Shown one piece after another: positions 13,387-13,662 of a DNA stretch of 13,662 nt (positions within the stretch are counted from its first letter, which is position 1; each line of letters starts with the position of its first letter). A model generated the notes under the pieces. It made no database searches. It saw only the letters and a list, made by a program, of their open reading frames with translations, and was not told the origin of the DNA. The position numbers were made by a program, and so were the translations under genes. Source of the stretch: Burkholderiales bacterium (GTDB lineage Bacteria > Pseudomonadota > Gammaproteobacteria > Burkholderiales > Burkholderiaceae_C). Location: NCBI GenBank assembly GCA_011390055.1, contig JAABTC010000016.1, positions 1 through 13,662 of the forward strand. Direction: 5' to 3'.

Positions 13387-13662
13387 ATGAGCAATGACGC
13401 CATCGACTCCGGTCGTCGCACCTGGATCGGCATCGCCTGCGGCGCTGGAACGCTCGGCGGCGTTGCGGTCGCGGTACCTTTCGTGTCCAGTTTTGCGCCG
13501 TCCGAGCGCGCCAAGGCCGCCGGTGCGGCCGTCGAAGTTGACATCGCGAGCCTGCGTGCGGGCGAGATGACCACGGTTGAGTGGCGCGGCAAGCCGGTCT
13601 GGATACTCAAGCGCACGCCCGAGCAGCTGGCTTCCCTGAAAACCACCGACCCCCTGGTCGCC
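13387..13662 (+). CDS. petA: Rieske iron-sulfur subunit of the cytochrome bc1 complex, 3' part outside window
   Basis: The first 92 residues are visible and the frame is open to the last base. They show the N-terminus of the ubiquinol-cytochrome c reductase Rieske protein: twin arginines R10-R11 before a hydrophobic helix (TWIGIACGAGTLGGVAVAVP), the usual uncleaved Tat-type anchor, then FVSSFAPSERAKAAGA and VDIASLRAGEMTTVEWRGKPVWILKRTPEQ, which open the periplasmic domain. The 2Fe-2S cluster motifs lie beyond the window. The subunit passes electrons from ubiquinol to cytochrome c1. GAGGA just upstream (13377-13381, about five bases before the ATG) supports the start at 13387. petB and petC are expected downstream. 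Confidence 0.95.
   Translation, partial: MSNDAIDSGRRTWIGIACGAGTLGGVAVAVPFVSSFAPSERAKAAGAAVEVDIASLRAGEMTTVEWRGKPVWILKRTPEQLASLKTTDPLVA

Noticed and set aside
13383..13397. Tiny open frame (MNEQ) overlapping the petA start as a regulatory leader peptide
   Set aside because: Four codons arising from an ATG four bases before the petA ATG; no feature distinguishes it from chance.
13215..13646. N-terminal extension of the mscL frame across the petA start
   Set aside because: MscL proteins begin at MSF...; the GAGGAG site and a good promoter lie inside the extension, and petA occupies the other strand.

Overview
The window is GC-rich bacterial DNA with strong third-position GC, densely coding on both strands. 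Several features point to the Burkholderiales (Betaproteobacteria), close to the Comamonadaceae/Rubrivivax-Leptothrix type: a one-domain MetH, a Nif3-family gene next to a membrane-anchored trypsin-like protease, mscL beside petA, and intergenic hairpin repeats starting GGGGCCCCCACGCTCGCT. This assignment comes from gene content and style, not from a marker gene.

Layout. 1-4233: two paralogous cyclic-di-GMP enzymes (GGDEF-EAL). The first has lost its N-terminus to the window edge. The second is complete, with a degenerate MHYT membrane sensor. A small rhodanese gene lies between them on the other strand. 4264-5319: the homocysteine-binding domain of methionine synthase as a free-standing protein. 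5335-7232 (minus): a two-gene unit, a DegS/DegQ-like protease followed by an OmpA-like lipoprotein. 7253-8014: a Nif3-family metal protein, divergent from the protease with only 20 bp between start codons. 8015-8363: no intact gene. It holds a hairpin-rich intergenic repeat and scrambled fragments of a two-component system: a receiver-domain start on plus, the end of a histidine-kinase ATPase domain on minus, and an unidentified C-terminus on plus. 8360-8941 (minus): a small outer-membrane beta-barrel protein. 9158-10216: pdxA (vitamin B6 synthesis). 10200-12701 (minus): a large DUF1631 protein. 12789-13214 (minus): mscL. 13387-13662: the start of petA (Rieske subunit of the bc1 complex), running off the window.

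How the parts relate. The window is a series of mostly independent housekeeping and envelope genes. Functional groupings visible here are the c-di-GMP pair, the envelope quality-control pair (protease plus lipoprotein), and the divergent mscL/petA promoter region. I did not find a clearly new multi-gene system. The points most worth checking are the inverted two-component remnant at 8103-8363, an octamer tandem repeat directly before the start codon of the MHYT-GGDEF-EAL gene, the free-standing MetH domain with no partner next to it, and -10 boxes placed so that metH and pdxA mRNAs may lack leaders. No tRNA, rRNA, CRISPR array, insertion sequence or origin was seen.
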